NCBI GenBank assembly: GCA_030248215.1
Contig: JASANG010000696.1
Location: 1 to 64,000, forward strand
DNA: 64,000 nt
Direction: 5' to 3'
Source: Enoplolaimus lenunculus
Taxonomy: Eukaryota; Nematoda; Enoplea; Enoplida; Thoracostomopsidae
The notes below the pieces were generated by a model. It was given only the letters and a program-made list of their open reading frames with translations. It ran no database searches and was not told the DNA's origin. This document shows, piece by piece, positions 26,101-33,981 of the stretch. How positions within the stretch are numbered: position 1 is the first letter of the stretch; each line of letters begins with the position of its first letter. A program made the translations under genes and the position numbers.

Positions 26101-29100
26101 CCAGGGTGCAAAGCGGAACTGGGGTACCGGAATATGAACAACAAATTTTGTGATTACTATATGGATAATTTTTATTGACAAGTACATATTAATTTAAGGT
26201 CTCTGTTGGCTGGCAGAATTCTCAAAAACGCCACATAGGCAAATTGGCAGTGATTTTTAGCTTAGTAAAGCTAAACTACTATCAATTATTGAAAAGTTAA
26301 CAGATCGAAATGAAAGAAATGTTGCACAACATATCACAATAAGTAAAGTAAGCTTAAAATTAGAATGTCAAAATTGCGATTCCGGGTGATTGATCAGACG
26401 GAATCGGTCGGAACTCAATTTGAATCAGAATTCTAATTGGATCGGAATTCTAATTGGAATCAAAATTCCGAATGCCTAGGTTAACACTGTGGTACATTAC
26501 CAGACCAAGAGGTGAGGTGAAGATGGCAAAAGATCCCCCGTCCCGTCAATGAATTACCGATACGTATATGTTCCTGAAATATTTCATTACCATTTCTTGT
26601 TTCAGTATATGCGTCAACTTGAGCTATTTAACAATGCAGTCAAATTTTATCATCGTACTTGTTGTAGTAGATTACTTACAACAGATCCTTTGGCGTGCTT
26701 TAAAATACTCTTTGTGGCAGTTCGCAACTCGCGTCTAAGTTCGGTAGAAGCTGGTGATTCCATTTCTTCATCGGCTAACGCTGCCAAATCCGCATTCAAA
26801 CAAAATTCGATGTGATTGTTGACCGCTTGGCTAAGTTTGACGACTTTGTCATGTTTTTTAGAGCTTCAACAAATGAAAAGCTCAAATGTAAAATGAAAAA
26901 TATTGTGTATGTTTACAAAATAGGTTCAGTTTAAACTTCATTTTCTAAGTGCCTTTCAACTTGGTGAATGTTTACGGTAATACGATTCCGTAAAACAATA
27001 CCTGCGGAGAGCGCCTCTCTAAGCGAGCATGCAGCCAGCGGGGCGGGAGAAGTTCAGGACGCTCAGGTAAAATTTCGACCCTAGGAAATTTTCAACCTAG
27101 CCTGTAAGTGTTATCGCAAACCCGTGTACGCTCTTCCTGAAGTGTTTCTCTCCCTAAACAAGGTGCGCTGGCAACGGGCCTGACCCTAACTCATTGACTA
27201 CCAAAACCAGAACTTCCAGCCTGCGCAAAAATTTATAATGAAGTTTTGTTCAATTTCGAAACTCAAATTTTGAACAGTGTTGCATTTTCCCTGAAGCGAT
27301 AAATAAAATTGATGAACAATTTCAATTCCTGGAAATTAATTTCATTCCAGTCCACGTCGGTTATCGACAAGATGTGCATATTAATTACTTGGAATAGCGT
27401 GTCAATTTAAAGCCACCCTTCACGTGAGTCATTGTGGCTTCTGCATTAATTAAATCAGAACACACAACAATCTGACACGTTGCACTCACCGTCTACATCG
27501 AATAGTAATAATGCTGTCAATAGCATGCCGCATCGACACCGCCAAATAGAACGCTAGCCGCGTCGAATTTGACATCAAAATATCAAGTTTTTCACGGTTG
27601 CGCCTTTGGGTGCCCTCGTCAGCTTCGGATTTGCACAGCAAGTTAATCATGGCGTAGCGGGCTTTTTTATCCGGAAAAAGCTCAATAAATCGATTCGACA
27701 ATTGATACGAATCACCTAACATATACGCCTGCGCCTTGTAAACTCCAGTATCTTCGTTATACGGCCCAAAGTCGATCGATCCAATGTATTCGTCAAGCAT
27801 AAATTCGTCGTGAAAGTCGCCGGCCCAGAAGCTATTGTGTCCGATATCAATCTATAAAACTTTTTCTTGGAAAACCCCCGATTGTTAATCAATTTAACAC
27901 GAAAACAGTTTAGTACCGCCATGTGCACATACAGTAATGGCTCAATCGATTATACCGCTATTAACGCACCAATCCGTTGGTACAAACATTTTCAGCTTTT
28001 GCGACGGTTCCAATCAACCTTGGAATTTCTAGTTTGATTATAATTTCTTACATACGTTCGAATAACTGCCTATTTGCTACGTTTATGGATTGACCAAGGT
28101 AGGAACTAAACAAGGAAAATGATAATCAAACTGGAAACATCAAGCGAGATTCGCACCAGCGCGGCAGCTCCAATAGGATGAAACCGACGGAGTTGTAAAC
28201 AGCACTTTAACTGATTGAGCCACACTGTGAACGATAAACGCCTTATTGTTTCCGTAATTCCAATTCGAATTCATATTCAAAACGAGTTCCGATTCCAATC
28301 CCGATTGCACGAACAACCGGAATCGGAACTTTGAAATTTGAATTTTAATGTTACTTGTGATACGTTGCATTAAAATTCTGTATTATTTTTTATTAAATTG
28401 ATTCCGATAACTTAACTTATCAATAATTGATTGTATATATAGAACCTTTTTGAAAATTGTTGCCACCGAAAAGACACCCTAAATCAACATGATTTATTGT
28501 CAATACTAATTATCTGTACAGCCAAATTTCTAGTTTCGATTCTGATCCGATTACAATTCCGGTATAACTTTCTGTTACGATTCCGATTTGGATTCCGGTA
28601 TATTCCAGTTCCGCTTTGCTCCCTGATATATACATAATAAACACAAGTGTACTAAAAGTTTTATAGCCCAAACGTAACTATTAAACCAGAGGGTGTACTG
28701 GCTTACGTACAGCACTATTAACTCTGTGGGATGGGGGAAGCCTTGCCGATACTTTTTACACATAAAAGTTAGCATCGGCATCGATTCGGAATCGGCCAAA
28801 TTTCAAAATAAGAATCGGCATCGGTATCGGCATTTGCAAAAATTTTGGTATCGGCACAACCCTAGTATATATTTACGTTATCAACAAGCCCATTGCCTGC
28901 CAACAGACATCTTTTAAGTAGAACTTACGAATTTTGATGTATCCAGACACGCACGATATTCACGATTTTTAACAATTGTGTGCACGCGACCGTCTGCTCG
29001 TTTGTAGTCTGATTCAGATGAAGAATTTGTAAAGCCTTTGCCTGCTGGGTGTGCTCCTACTGTCGTTGTATTTCCAGCATTTTGTTTGACGACATCTGGG

Positions 29101-30087
29101 TTATTTTTCGGCTCCTTGGTAACAACATCTGCTGCTGACTGCTGATGTTTAAACGTGGATCGAATCAGTTCTACTTTTGTTTGTTTTTCTGCGTCAACAG
29201 GTCCCGCTAAAGTAAAATACGAAACAAATTATCAAATCACAATACAGGTCTTCGAACACGGCAAATGTACAGTTCAGGCATCGACCGGATATTTGGTTCT
29301 GGTTTAATGCATGAAAAAATTCGACATTCCTATCCGGTTTCGGTATAAACTATACTGGGTACCGGATATTTGCGGTTAGCAACTCAAGGGTGAACACTGA
29401 CATGGAATGAAAAATCCAAGACAAAAATTAATCTAAAATCCATGAGCACGACTTATATACTACCAACATTGCACAAATTTCTATCTTATACCTGGTCAAC
29501 ATCCGGTTCCGATTACGATACCAAATTTACTGTCCTGCTCCAATTCCGGAATCCGGTAAAATTAAAATCCGGTCGATTCCTGGTACATTCCCACCATTAA
29601 ACACCAGAGACGCTTCCCCACGAGTCTTTAAGCACTAAGCTTAAACCTAGGTAAGTGTGCAGCAACTATCGCCAGTTGGTGAAAGGTCTTGTCACTTTCG
29701 AATCAGTGAATGCTGAGGCTCAAAAATCAGTATATTTCCTGCATATAATTTGCTCTACTCATGACATAATTTTGAGTTGAGCAACGGCAAAAGTTATTGA
29801 GGTTGAAAACTTATTACCAATAGTGGATCATCACGGACAAAAGTATGCAACTGTCGGGTTTCGCGTGGCACAAAATGTACCACCACGCGGTGCGCTTTTG
29901 CTGCACCTCCCGCTTATTTAGTAAGGGCGCCGACGTCCCACGATATAAGCAAAGTATCCAAGGTCTGTGTCAACAAGTAAAAGTCAAACCGTTTACAATT
30001 CCCGTTTACTTGATGCTTGTGAATGTAAATTTACAAACAAGATTCTAACACGTATTTACCGTTGGTAATTCTGTTAGGAGTCAACAT
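4290..30087 (-). CDS. Giant-element gene: multi-exon DDE-transposase-like protein (overall span)
   Basis: I read this as one minus-strand gene of at least 16 exons, lettered A-P. A-F join in phase (385 codons from the ATG). G-I join in phase. K-P join in phase (1,484 codons and a stop), and neither K nor L contains an ATG, so K must be spliced to something upstream. Unresolved links are F-G (phases disagree, so one exon is probably missing near the low-complexity tract at 23.9-24.4 kb), I-J and J-K. The protein has a basic, nuclear-localisation-like KKRKR in exon E, a DDE-like core in exon M, Cys-rich exons M/N and an acidic repeat tail in P. The likely job is mobilising the surrounding element by binding its palindromic ends. 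Two separate genes (A-I and K-P) remain possible. Confidence 0.6.
5330..5560 (+). mobile_element. hAT-like MITE fragment with an internal 37-bp tandem duplication
   Basis: The sequence belongs to the AATTCCTGTTCC-rich repeat family that is better preserved at 10527-10853. A 37-bp unit (GAGTATTTACGGTTCCGTGG...) is present twice, at 5420 and 5457. It lies in the intron between exons O and P. Confidence 0.55.
5683..5889 (-). CDS. Transposase gene exon O
   Basis: The exon has 68 codons from acceptor TTATTGTAG to donor T|GTAAGT. The peptide (AEAINTAMADPS...) looks helical and conserved in character, with a second helix ending in ETKQEIERLMVLR. Phase fits N and P. Confidence 0.75.
6156..6286 (-). 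CDS. Transposase gene exon N (Cys-rich)
   Basis: The exon has 43 codons from acceptor TTTTTTCAG to donor G|GTAAGTT. It encodes DSLVWYPGGP... and then CTDCNGPCRGH, which together with the Cys/His pairs at the end of M could form a zinc site. Both junctions keep the frame. Confidence 0.75.
6287..6923. other. Intron M-N, no coding signal
   Basis: The stretch holds a TA-rich run (6300-6325) and a short fragment ending CCGCTTTGCATCCTGATT (about 6430-6495), related to the hAT-like ends seen at 55122. Nothing else was recognised. Confidence 0.5.
6924..9737 (-). CDS. Transposase gene exon M: DDE-like catalytic core
   Basis: This large exon is open for 938 codons between acceptor CCTCTTTTTAG and donor AT|GTAAGT. 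The candidate catalytic triad is Asp (7805-7810, NSDD), Asp in DGGPNE (7505-7507) and Glu in KNDVER (7373-7375), giving spacings of about 100 and 44 residues on a likely RNase-H fold. From memory, similar DGGPDEN and NRVERR motifs occur in uncharacterised animal proteins; I cannot check this. Ahead of the core, a helix-turn-helix-like segment (around FQSIQQHLNK...STIFYLC) may bind DNA. Two diverged copies of a ~80-residue unit share LGYPE/LRYPE and MLD motifs (about 8730-8950 and 8390-8600). The end of the exon has CRGKHDCGHPLC, the first half of a Cys-rich segment. The continuous frame can also be read from a TTG at 9769, but the splice acceptor is a better start. Confidence 0.8.
10332..10399 (-). 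CDS. Transposase gene exon L (small)
   Basis: The exon has 22 codons (DIDECDCEKKVENV...) between acceptor ACGTTTTAG and donor AG|GTGAGC. Its two-base end completes the first codon of exon M, which argues strongly that it is real. Confidence 0.65.
10527..10853. mobile_element. hAT-like MITE with near-perfect 8-bp target duplication
   Basis: The element begins CAGGGTTAAACCGG and ends TTGGAACCCTG, an inverted pair. It is flanked by GCGAACGT and GCGAAGGT (7 of 8 identical), the 8-bp duplication length typical of hAT. It lies in the intron between exons K and L. Confidence 0.75.
11074..11406 (-). CDS. Transposase gene exon K (Gln-rich)
   Basis: The exon has 111 codons from acceptor TTTAATTTCAG to donor CAG|GTAGGT, phase 0 at both ends, with no methionine at all. 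It is polar and rich in Gln, Asn and Thr (PEHQQSSDNHEQHG), so probably a disordered linker ahead of the catalytic part. Confidence 0.7.
11407..15733. other. Long AT-rich intron with dispersed repeats
   Basis: No exon is supported. Two diverged copies of one repeat lie at about 12690-12800 and 14085-14190 (shared TTCACATGTTCGTAAAATAT.AGCTT). A second pair with GGTACGGAATC.GGACCCCC-type ends lies near 12830-12960 and 13440-13570. A CGGATTCGG-rich tract is at 11750-11820. A 30-bp unit (ACAAGTAAGGTACAACCAGA...) is repeated in tandem at 15663-15722. Confidence 0.5.
15734..15887 (-). CDS. Possible transposase gene exon J
   Basis: An open, protein-like frame (HLLTEKMQTTYEMLVFY...) follows acceptor GTTTTCTGTAG and reaches a donor-like AA|GTGAGT. 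An in-frame TAA sits exactly at that donor, so this is either a terminal exon of a shorter form, an exon with a damaged end, or a base error in a stretch that looks poorly resolved. Its link to I and K is not established. Confidence 0.35.
15888..19515. other. AT-rich stretch with an eroded copy of the 20-21 kb segment
   Basis: No intact frame is seen. From about 17640 to at least 18450 the order of words follows 20030-20960, but with many one- to ten-base losses. It includes remnants of exon H (near 17920-18000) and the start of the TAAGCC MITE (near 18345). The rest is low-complexity AT sequence. Confidence 0.55.
19516..19987 (-). CDS. Transposase gene exon I
   Basis: The acceptor GTTTTACAG is strong and its two-base start fits the ends of G and H. 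The frame is open for about 156 codons and contains a repeated pattern (NFELLQTE / NYCKRNQQ / YKRNQQ) that is also visible in DNA as repeats of GGTTCCGTTTGCAATAATTC. The donor is uncertain; GAA|GTAAAG at 19515 is the best candidate before the in-frame stop. No known domain. Confidence 0.5.
20262..20339 (-). CDS. Transposase gene exon H (small)
   Basis: The exon has 25 codons (VDASCMPAYLGP...) between acceptor CCTTTAG and donor G|GTAAAT, with a two-base start and one-base end like exon G. It is therefore phase-compatible with both G and I and could be skipped without a frame change. An eroded copy of this segment lies near 17.92-18.00 kb. Confidence 0.55.
20823..21012 (+). mobile_element. MITE, AATGTAAAGAACAGGGG family
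   Basis: The left end AATGTAAAGAACAGGGGTG is matched by the inverted right end GGCTCCGCCCCTGATCTTTACAT. Between them is a core of TAAGCC/AAGCTT words. It is in an intron or upstream part of the transposase gene. Confidence 0.75.
21013..23662. other. Intron with no coding signal
   Basis: Mostly AT-rich. It includes a hAT-like fragment with ends CAGGGTTCAACCGG and GGAACCCTG (about 22921-23036) and an adjacent partial tandem copy up to about 23125. Confidence 0.5.
22920..23125. mobile_element. hAT-like MITE plus partial tandem copy of its right end
   Basis: Ends ACCAGGGTTCAACCGGA and TCCGATGGAACCCTGGT are inverted. A roughly 60-bp block (TTCCGATGGAACCCTGG...TTTAATACA) is then repeated in tandem. 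Confidence 0.6.
23663..23737 (-). CDS. Transposase gene exon G (small)
   Basis: The exon has 24 codons (FTESCERKYKNN...) between acceptor GTTTTAG and donor G|GTGAGT, with a two-base start and one-base end. The phase does not match the end of F, so an exon between 23.74 and 25.06 kb is missing from this reading. Confidence 0.5.
23880..24430. repeat. Nearly G-free low-complexity A/C/T tract
   Basis: About 550 bp contain almost no G on the plus strand. They are mainly A with C runs, ending in a run of about 17 C. Long minus frames here are artefacts of the T/G-rich complement. It lies where an exon between F and G would be expected. Confidence 0.8.
24431..25062. other. Intron sequence, nothing supported
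   Basis: No exon compatible with the phases of F and G was found here by eye. Confidence 0.4.
25063..25263 (-). CDS. Transposase gene exon F
   Basis: The exon has 67 codons from acceptor TTTGTTTGAAG to donor AAG|GTATAT, phase 0 at both sides. It starts ETQTQPDYT, has a short helix-like stretch around NDALNAENE and ends in a basic segment (RKKKTLSHK). No domain recognised. Confidence 0.65.
25750..25851 (-). CDS. Transposase gene exon E with basic NLS-like motif
   Basis: The exon has 34 codons between acceptor GTTTTTTTAG and donor CAA|GTATGT, phase 0 at both sides. It contains KKADSKKRKRG, a bipartite-like nuclear localisation signal, which would suit a DNA-acting enzyme. If the donor is not used, the frame reads on to a stop near 25665. 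Confidence 0.65.
26680..26863 (-). CDS. Transposase gene exon D
   Basis: The frame is open for 61 codons and ends at GTT|GTAAGT. The acceptor (TTGTTGAAG) is weaker, but its one-base start completes the codon left by exon C. The peptide includes ALADEEMESP and a lysine/arginine-rich helix-like end. Confidence 0.65.
27490..27851 (-). CDS. Transposase gene exon C
   Basis: The exon runs from acceptor TTTTATAG to donor ACG|GTGAGT and is open for 120 codons. The start IDIGHNSFWAGDFHDEF and the following mixed hydrophobic/charged sequence look like a folded domain of about 110 residues (helical segments around NRFIELFPDK and RLAFYLAVSMRHAID). I do not recognise the family. Confidence 0.75.
28143..28225 (-). 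mobile_element. tRNA-like SINE head
   Basis: On the minus strand, a box-A-like TGGCTCAATCAGTTAAAGTG is followed about 50 bases later by a box-B-like GGTGCGAATCTC. A hAT-like fragment follows to about 28625, ending GCTTTGCTCCCTG. Confidence 0.5.
28929..29206 (-). CDS. Transposase gene exon B
   Basis: The exon runs from acceptor TTTACTTTAG to donor TTC|GTAAGTT and is open for 92 codons. It has no ATG, so it is easily missed. The sequence is polar and starts GPVDAEKQTK, with no domain that I recognise. It splices to C in phase 0. Confidence 0.7.
30060..30087 (-). CDS. Transposase gene exon A (start codon)
   Basis: The exon encodes MLTPNRITN plus one base and ends at donor G|GTAAATAC. The phase-1 end fits the two-base start of exon B. 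It is the only candidate start found upstream of B. It is short, so it carries more risk than the others. Confidence 0.5.
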
Positions 30088-30302
30088 TGTATTGATGTTA
30101 CACGTATACAGAAAGCTATATTATAAAATAATAAATGTATCCTACGACAAGTATATACGTATCGCATAATCAAACCTACATGGGATACAAACAATCAGGG
30201 TTCTAATACGAAGTAGATTTTCTCGGACACAGAATCGGAATAAAATTGTCGGAATCGGAATTCAAATTTTAGTAATTCGTAATTGTTTACAGTTTCAGTA
30301 AA

Positions 30303-31178
30303 ATTTGTGGTGAAGGTACGGTAGATCGACCCCCTAGAAACTGTAAGATTATGTGATTTTCCGACGTATTTGAGGAAGCTGATTTCAAATCTGTTATTCT
30401 TGCAGGCCCTCTGGTTTAAAAAAATATGCACTTTCAAAGTTTCAGCCAATTTTACCTGTAGTATATACAATGTAAACAAAAGCTGCACTCAAGTTCGCCT
30501 GTGGCTGAGTGGTATGTTGTTCACATACTGCGGGATATAAAAGACGTTTCTTCACTGCCGGTGTGCAGGTAATATGGGGCCTATTTTGCAATATGCTTTA
30601 GCTCTTGCATTATTCGCGCGATAAAACAGATGGAATGCTGTAGAGTGCCGTCTAGGTTGGTCCAATCTGAGGTAAAAGTTGTAATTTGCAGTTGAATCAA
30701 GTGAATTATTTTGTTATTTAATCAATGAAATAAACCATTTTTAGTCTCTGTAGCAGGCAGCAACTTGTGTGAGAATTCATGTGTCGCGAAAGGTGTGGAA
30801 AGCGTGGAAATGAACCGTGGAAAAATATTTTACTTTGTATAACACGCTGCTTTTGAAAATAAATTAACGACTTTGACCTTGGTTTTTCAATTTTTAGTTC
30901 CCCCAGTACGACTTGAACCCGGGACCCAAAAGCTGAAGAAATCCCGCAGTCTGTGAACAACATACCACTCAGCCACAGGCGAACTTGAGTGAAGCTTCTG
31001 TTTACATTGTATATACTACAGGTAAAATTGGCTGAAACTTTGAAAGCGCATATTTTTTAACCAGAGGGCCTGCAAGAATATAAATAACAGATTTAAAATC
31101 AGCTTCCTCAAATAAGTCGGAAAATCACATAATCTTACAGTTTCTAGGGGGATCGATCTACCGTACCTTCACCAAATT
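30303..31178. repeat. Foldback: two inverted 226-240-bp arms with tRNA-like heads
   Basis: Arms at about 30303-30537 and 30939-31178 are inverted copies, from GGTGAAGGTACGGTAGATCG to GTTCGCCTGTGGCTGAGTGG...TGCGGGAT. The minus-strand copy continues into a full tRNA-like unit with both promoter boxes (TGGCTGAGTGGT and GGGTTCAAGTC, about 30895-30985). The plus copy lacks the second box. Confidence 0.8.
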
Positions 31179-31397
31179 TGTTTCTATAATATATATGTAT
31201 AGCTACTGAGACTGACAATATTTGCAAGAGATTTGTGCAAACCTAAGTTCAATCACCTTAAAAACTAATAACCGTAAAATCAGAATTCCGGCAGCGGAAT
31301 AGCAGGCGGTCGAAATCCGAATCGGAACGCAAATTTTAATCGGACTTTTAGAATTTCAGCCGAAATTCCAATTTCTTAGAATCATGTATAAACACCA

Positions 31398-31548
31398 AAT
31401 GGCAACCGTCAATTGAAAATTTTCCTTTGGACGGTAACCGTCAATAGTAAATTTTCTTTTAGACGGTAACCGTCAATTGAAAATTTTGTTTTGGATGGCA
31501 ACCGTCAATTGGCAATTTATATTTAGACAGCAACCGTCAATTGAAAAT
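31398..31548 (+). repeat. Internal island of the subterminal palindromic repeat
   Basis: Five further units of the (A/C)ACCGTCAATTGAAAAT repeat lie about 2.4 kb inside the right end, with no TIR next to them. They could be a detached part of the right array, separated by later insertions, or an old end of a related element. Confidence 0.8.
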
Positions 31549-32312
31549 CATGGTCAAAACGAAAGTGTTCGGTCAAACTATCTATGGGCATATATCTCTA
31601 AAAATTATGATTGGCCCCTAAAAATTTGTTTAGGGGCCAATTGCCCCTAATTTTGAGATGAAAAAACCCTGAGCTCAGGGTGTATCCGGTTATCCGTTTT
31701 CATGTTTGTTTCTAGTAAAAAGCATCGCACCTGTAGCCATCTAACATGCTAGGATGTTTTAACCTTTTTCAGGAGAGCAAACAAGTCTTTCAAGTCTTTT
31801 AATAGTTCGATGACTTTACAAGCAAGGTGGAAGTTCGTTAGGGGGCAAAATTCTTCCTTCCAGGGAAACTCAACCCCTCCTGGCCCTCCTTCGCCTACGA
31901 GCACTTCGTCCTATATAAAAATTTGAAACCGCCACGCTGAGTCAGCGGGCAACATTCAAACCTAACATAAAAAAACAAAATAGTTAATATATTAGCGCCC
32001 AAACTATAATATTGAGAAAATATCATATCGAACTTTTCAAATATTCAAAAAGCGCATTGCAATAGGTACGTATAGATTTATATCTATAGCCTATACGTTG
32101 CCGTTCGTTGTGCGCACCCTAGCATATATATACAGAATGGGGGCGGAGAGGGAAGATAGGTTGTGGACAAAAAAGCACGGATGCTACCCAATAATATCCA
32201 CCCAAACAAGCAGTTGTTCATTGACTCAAATACGGGAACAGGACCCGTCAATCGAACGTTTGCAAAATAGTAGCTGTCTGAACTTGATCACACGATGTTC
32301 GAAACTGCGGCC

Positions 32313-32468
32313 AATGTAAAGAACAGGTGTGGAACAGTACAAGCATATACAACTTTTAGCCTGAGTCTAAGCCTAAGCCTAAGCGGAAGAATGAGCATAT
32401 TCCTAACTAAAGCTTAAATTTACTCGATTGAAGTCCCACAGAAAAACGTTCCACCCCTCATCTTACAT
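32313..32468 (+). mobile_element. MITE, AATGTAAAGAACAGGGG family
   Basis: AATGTAAAGAACAGGTGTGGAACAGTAC is the left end (first 20 bases used for matching). TTCCACCCCTCATCTTACAT is the inverted right end. The core has TAAGCC repeats. Confidence 0.75.
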
Positions 32469-33220
32469 AAGCCGCAACTGCAAAGGTTGTCCTGTCGAGC
32501 GCTATGCAAAATTTCACTACCGAATTTTCGGAACCTAAGGCAAACATTCTACCGGAGCCGGAGGTCGATTTTCAGCCGGAGCCCGAGGCAGATCTTCGGC
32601 TGCACCCTGATAGCGTACCGTAAATATAATAGTGTATCATAAGTTTTGACATCCCGCACCCCTTCACAAATTCTGTACCGTCCGCTGATAGCACATGTGT
32701 ATTCACCGGCCGGTAGCCAAGTGGCTTAAACCTAAATGCGTTGTTTCAAACATACCCCATTTTTCCGGAGTTCCGAAAGTTGTTTGAATGATGAAACATA
32801 ATGTGTAAAGAACGAATTTGACTATGTCGCGCTGGCATCCCAGTGGTATTTTCATTTTGGCAATACGTATAGTTGAAACCTTTAAATAAAGTGTTATACG
32901 TATGCAATGTAGAACATAGCGTAAAAATTGTTTTCAGCTATGAACGAACAACAAAGTATTATGGGCAGTGTTGTGTTTTGGTAGAGACCTATGTTTTAAA
33001 TATGTTGGTTAAGTTGAGTGAAGGCACGTTCAGGATTCTATTATCTAAATAGCATCTGAGCTGTAGCTTAAACCAAGTCTTATCCAGTGTGCAATTCCTG
33101 TCAAAACAATGAAACGAAGAAAAATCAAAGTAGCGCTAAAGATCAACGTAATTCTCAGCTTAAATCAATTAAAGCGATTTCATATGGCTTGTTTCTGGCT
33201 ACGGGCTCGTTGGCCTATTT

Positions 33221-33221
<1 letters not shown>

Positions 33222-33305
<84 letters not shown>
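33222..33305. repeat. (TA)n microsatellite, about 42 units
   Basis: An uninterrupted TA run directly precedes the right subterminal array of the giant element. Confidence 0.95.
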
Positions 33306-33309
<4 letters not shown>

Positions 33310-33325
33310 TACCTACGACTATTCC

Positions 33326-33924
33326 GTCAATTGAAAATATAGTTTAGACGGCAGCCGTCCATTGAAAACTAAATTTTAGACGGCAGCCGTCAATTGAAAA
33401 CTAAATTTTAGACGGCAGCCGTCAATTGAAAACTAAATTTTAGACGGCAGCCGTCAATTGAAAACTAAATTTCAGACGGCAGCCGTCAATTGAAAACTAA
33501 ATTTTAGACGGCAGCCGTCAATTGAAAATAAAACTTTAGACGGCAACCGTCAATTGAAAATTAGATTAGACGGCAACCGTCAATTGAAAATAAAACTTTA
33601 GACGGCAACCGTCAACCGGGGTTTCATCTTCTGACGGCAACCGTCAATGCGAAAGCTAAAACTTGAATAGCAGCCGTCAACGGGTACTTGTGAGGTTTAT
33701 AGCAACCGTCAATGGGTTTGCAAGTTTTGTATAGCAAGTGTCAACAGGTAGCAAAATCAGAAACCCATTGACGGTTGCCCTCAAATTTTGGTGCAAATCT
33801 TAAAACAAATTTAAGATTTGCAAAAATTTTAAACAGTAGCCGTCAACGGAAAATAAAATTTTGATAGTAGCCGTCAACGCAAACTCATTTTTGAAACTAG
33901 TAGTCGTCAACCGTCAATTGACGG
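33326..33924. repeat. Right subterminal array of palindromic repeats
   Basis: This is the same hairpin repeat as at the left end. A run of six units with the variant core GACGGCAGCCGTC (about 33347-33530) is followed by units with GACGGCAACCGTC and then by degenerate copies up to the TIR. Both arrays mostly point the same way, so they are not simply extensions of the inverted repeat. Confidence 0.85.
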
Positions 33925-33968
33925 TTCAAAAATCCACACAGCGTACGCACGTTATTGTGGACGACGCA
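33925..33968 (-). repeat. Right terminal inverted repeat of the giant element
   Basis: This is the exact reverse complement of 1002-1045. It is followed by TA and then, 13 bp on, by the stop codon of the gluconokinase gene, so the element ends very sharply against that gene. Confidence 0.9.
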
Positions 33969-33981
33969 TAAACAAGTATTA

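Larger units (their letters stand above)
31179..33221. other. Non-coding right arm of the giant element upstream of the gene
   Basis: This contains the internal palindrome island, a MITE (32313-32468), a hAT-like fragment ending GCTGCACCCTG (about 32490-32609) and GC-rich sequence at 31840-31920 of unknown origin. Promoter elements of the transposase gene would be expected at 30.1-30.3 kb, but none is recognisable. Confidence 0.5.
1002..33968. mobile_element. Giant (about 33 kb) TIR DNA transposon carrying a spliced DDE-transposase gene
   Basis: The ends are identical 44-bp inverted repeats (1002-1045 and 33925-33968) starting TGCGTCGTCC. Both ends are bordered by TA (1000-1001 and 33969-33970), which fits a TA target-site duplication, although TA is palindromic and could equally be part of the repeat. 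Just inside each TIR lies an array of palindromic repeats around GACGG-CAA-CCGTC. All exons of a large minus-strand gene with a DDE-like core (4290-30087) lie between the ends. The element sits next to a Polinton ATPase on the left and a gluconokinase gene on the right. Identical TIRs and long open exons suggest a fairly young copy, but the interior has collected MITEs and SINEs. I do not recognise the superfamily. TA target and subterminal arrays do not by themselves place it. Confidence 0.75.

Noticed and set aside
33087-33347. Frames with (IY)n peptides
   Set aside because: They are translations of the TA microsatellite.
33340-33610. Regular ~31-bp repeats with palindromes, CRISPR-like at first sight
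   Set aside because: Units are directly adjacent, the 'spacers' are near-identical AT sequence, and the context is a eukaryotic transposon end.
1002-33968. Idea that the 44-bp inverted repeats are the Polinton's own termini
   Set aside because: The palindrome arrays lie on the inner side of the 1002-33968 interval, and no Polinton gene is found between the repeats.
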